NCBI GenBank assembly: GCA_033810155.1
Contig: JAPXKJ010000050.1
Span: 1 to 6,405, forward strand
Origin: UBA3907 sp033810155
Lineage (GTDB): Bacteria > Bacillota > Sulfobacillia > Fermentithermobacillales > Fermentithermobacillaceae
Direction: 5' to 3'
DNA: 6,405 nt
How positions within the stretch are numbered: position 1 is the stretch's first letter; the number at the start of each line of letters is the position of its first letter. Positions 5,612 to 6,405 of the stretch are shown piece by piece. The translations under genes were made by a program, and so were the position numbers. The notes under the pieces are model-generated. The model was not told the origin of the DNA. It did no database searches and saw only the letters and a list, made by a program, of their open reading frames with translations.

Positions 5612-5687
5612 GGCCCCATCGTCTAGCGGTTTAGGACACCGCCCTCTCACGGCGGAGACACGGGTTCGAATCCCGTTGGGGCTGCCA
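5612..5687 (+). tRNA. tRNA-Glu (anticodon CTC), CCA encoded
   Basis: Complete cloverleaf starting 12 bases after tRNA-Gln, clearly on the same transcript. The acceptor GGCCCCA (5612-5618) pairs with TGGGGCT (5677-5683), then G73 and CCA (5685-5687). The first pair is a G1-U72 wobble. The D-arm is GTCT...GGAC. The anticodon stem CCGCC/GGCGG encloses CTCTCAC, placing CTC at 5646-5648, which reads the glutamate codon GAG. The T-stem ACGGG/CCCGT encloses TTCGAAT. The anticodon arm is nearly the same as in the standard bacterial tRNA-Glu(TTC), consistent with C34 being the only major change. A TTC isoacceptor must exist elsewhere to read GAA. Confidence 0.95.
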
Positions 5688-5706
5688 CAAACATCTCGCC
5701 ACCTTC

Positions 5707-6405
5707 CTATTTGTTCCCTTGGAGCACCGAACTGATTTCTTTCATGTATTGCCGAATAGGTAGATTCTGGGGACACGCTTCCTCGCATTGACCGCACTCG
5801 ATGCAATTTCCCGGGTCTCCTAATTCCTTGACTAATCTCTCAGAGCCTTTCTGTAGCTGTTCTTGCGTGCCAAAGATACAGGCTTCGTTATATGCTTCAA
5901 ACAAGCCTGGAATTACTATTCCTTGAGGACAAGGCATGCAATACTCACATTTGGTACAACTAATCTTCATTCGACCCCTGTAGAAGGCTTTCACTTTCTC
6001 ATATGCTGAGAGTTCCTTTTCGGTCAGTGAATTAGGGAATGCGGTGCGAGCCGTTTCCAAGTTCTCCTTGACCTCACTCAATTGTCCCATTCCACTGAGT
6101 GCAAGGGTTACTTCAGGATGGTTGAGTACCCAACGCAGGCCCCAATCGGCAGGAGATCTATCGAACCCAGATTCGGCAAAGATGCGTTTTGCCTCATCGG
6201 GAACGTTTCGCACCAACATACCGCCTCTCAATGGTTCCATGATTACAACGGCCAGGTTTTTGTTTGCGGCATACCGGAGCCCTTCGGTTCCAGCCTGGTA
6301 ATACTCATCCATGTAGTTATACTGCATCTGACAAAAGTCCCAATTGTATGAATCCACAATTCCTTTAAAAGTATCGACATCATCATGGAACGAGAAACCA
6401 GCGTA
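5707..6405 (-). CDS. Aldo/keto reductase with C-terminal 2x[4Fe-4S] ferredoxin domain, C-terminal part
   Basis: Partial gene: 232 residues are visible, the frame is open to the right edge and the N-terminus with the catalytic Asp-Tyr-Lys-His region lies outside (the family is about 370-400 aa). The visible part starts in the barrel (GFSFHDD, then QMQYNYMD), continues through EPLRGGML and GLRWVLNHPEVTLALSGM, typical of the COG1453-type aldo/keto reductases, and ends in a ferredoxin domain. The cluster motifs are CTKCEYCMPCP (fragment residues 150-160; C-x2-C-x2-C-x2-C-P) and CIECGQCEEACP (201-212; C-x2-C-x2-C-x3-C-P). It probably reduces or oxidises a carbonyl substrate in the cytoplasm with electrons that can pass via the clusters; the substrate is unknown. 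A GTG inside the frame at 6357 is not a credible start because conserved sequence continues upstream. The stop TAG is only 19 bases from the convergent tRNA-Glu. Confidence 0.9.
   Translation of the reverse strand, partial: YAGFSFHDDVDTFKGIVDSYNWDFCQMQYNYMDEYYQAGTEGLRYAANKNLAVVIMEPLRGGMLVRNVPDEAKRIFAESGFDRSPADWGLRWVLNHPEVTLALSGMGQLSEVKENLETARTAFPNSLTEKELSAYEKVKAFYRGRMKISCTKCEYCMPCPQGIVIPGLFEAYNEACIFGTQEQLQKGSERLVKELGDPGNCIECGQCEEACPQNLPIRQYMKEISSVLQGNK

Noticed and set aside
5567..5806. Minus-strand 79-residue reading frame containing GIRTRVSAVRGRCPKPLDDG
   Set aside because: It is the antisense translation of tRNA-Glu and part of tRNA-Gln; this peptide (and the EEDSNLR end) is a well-known false protein found opposite tRNA genes.
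6044..6351. Two plus-strand frames inside the aldo/keto reductase
   Set aside because: The minus strand encodes a well-conserved reductase across the same bases; the plus frames are by-products of its codon use.
1..6405. Search for CRISPR repeats, insertion sequence ends, toxin-antitoxin pairs, or a riboswitch
   Set aside because: No spaced direct repeats, transposase, small gene pairs or recognisable riboswitch core were seen; tRNA genes are possible integration sites but no integrase or duplicated tRNA end is present here.

Overview
The window looks like a chromosomal segment of a strictly anaerobic, amino-acid- or sugar-fermenting bacterium. The evidence is a complete four-subunit pyruvate:ferredoxin oxidoreductase, a ferredoxin-type iron-sulfur aldo/keto reductase, an N-acyl-D-amino-acid deacylase, intermediate GC, and tRNA genes that encode their own CCA ends. 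This mix recalls the Synergistota (Acetomicrobium/Anaerobaculum-like) or similar anaerobes, but that placement is an inference from memory of the families, not the result of a search.

Layout, left to right. (1) 1-551, minus: 5' part of an N-acyl-D-amino-acid deacylase that runs off the left edge. (2) 552-841: a divergent intergenic region with a possible small ORF or gene relic on the minus strand (588-677) and a weak promoter candidate for the plus strand. (3) 842-3876, plus: the tight operon porC-porD-porA-porB (gamma, delta, alpha, beta), with a 4-base overlap between the first two genes and gaps of 34 and 11 bases after that, closed by a GC-rich hairpin at 3894-3918. (4) 3987-5459, plus: gltX, glutamyl-tRNA synthetase, preceded by an AT-rich promoter candidate with a palindrome over its -10. 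(5) 5478-5687, plus: a strong extended -10 promoter followed by tRNA-Gln(CTG) and tRNA-Glu(CTC). (6) 5707-6405, minus: the C-terminal two thirds or so of an aldo/keto reductase with two C-terminal [4Fe-4S] motifs, convergent with the tRNAs and running off the right edge.

How the parts work together. PorCDAB would oxidise pyruvate (or a related 2-oxoacid) with CoA to acetyl-CoA and CO2, passing electrons from thiamine diphosphate through the cluster of the beta subunit and the two clusters of the delta subunit to ferredoxin. GltX makes Glu-tRNA(Glu) and, if it is a non-discriminating enzyme, also Glu-tRNA(Gln). The two tRNAs just behind it are exactly those two possible substrates, which is the most interesting arrangement here. 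The deacylase and the aldo/keto reductase appear to be independent units.

All six genes whose starts are visible begin with GTG or TTG rather than ATG. I find no mobile element, CRISPR array or clearly new system. Most of the window is ordinary metabolic and translational housekeeping, and the points worth a second look are regulatory or organisational.
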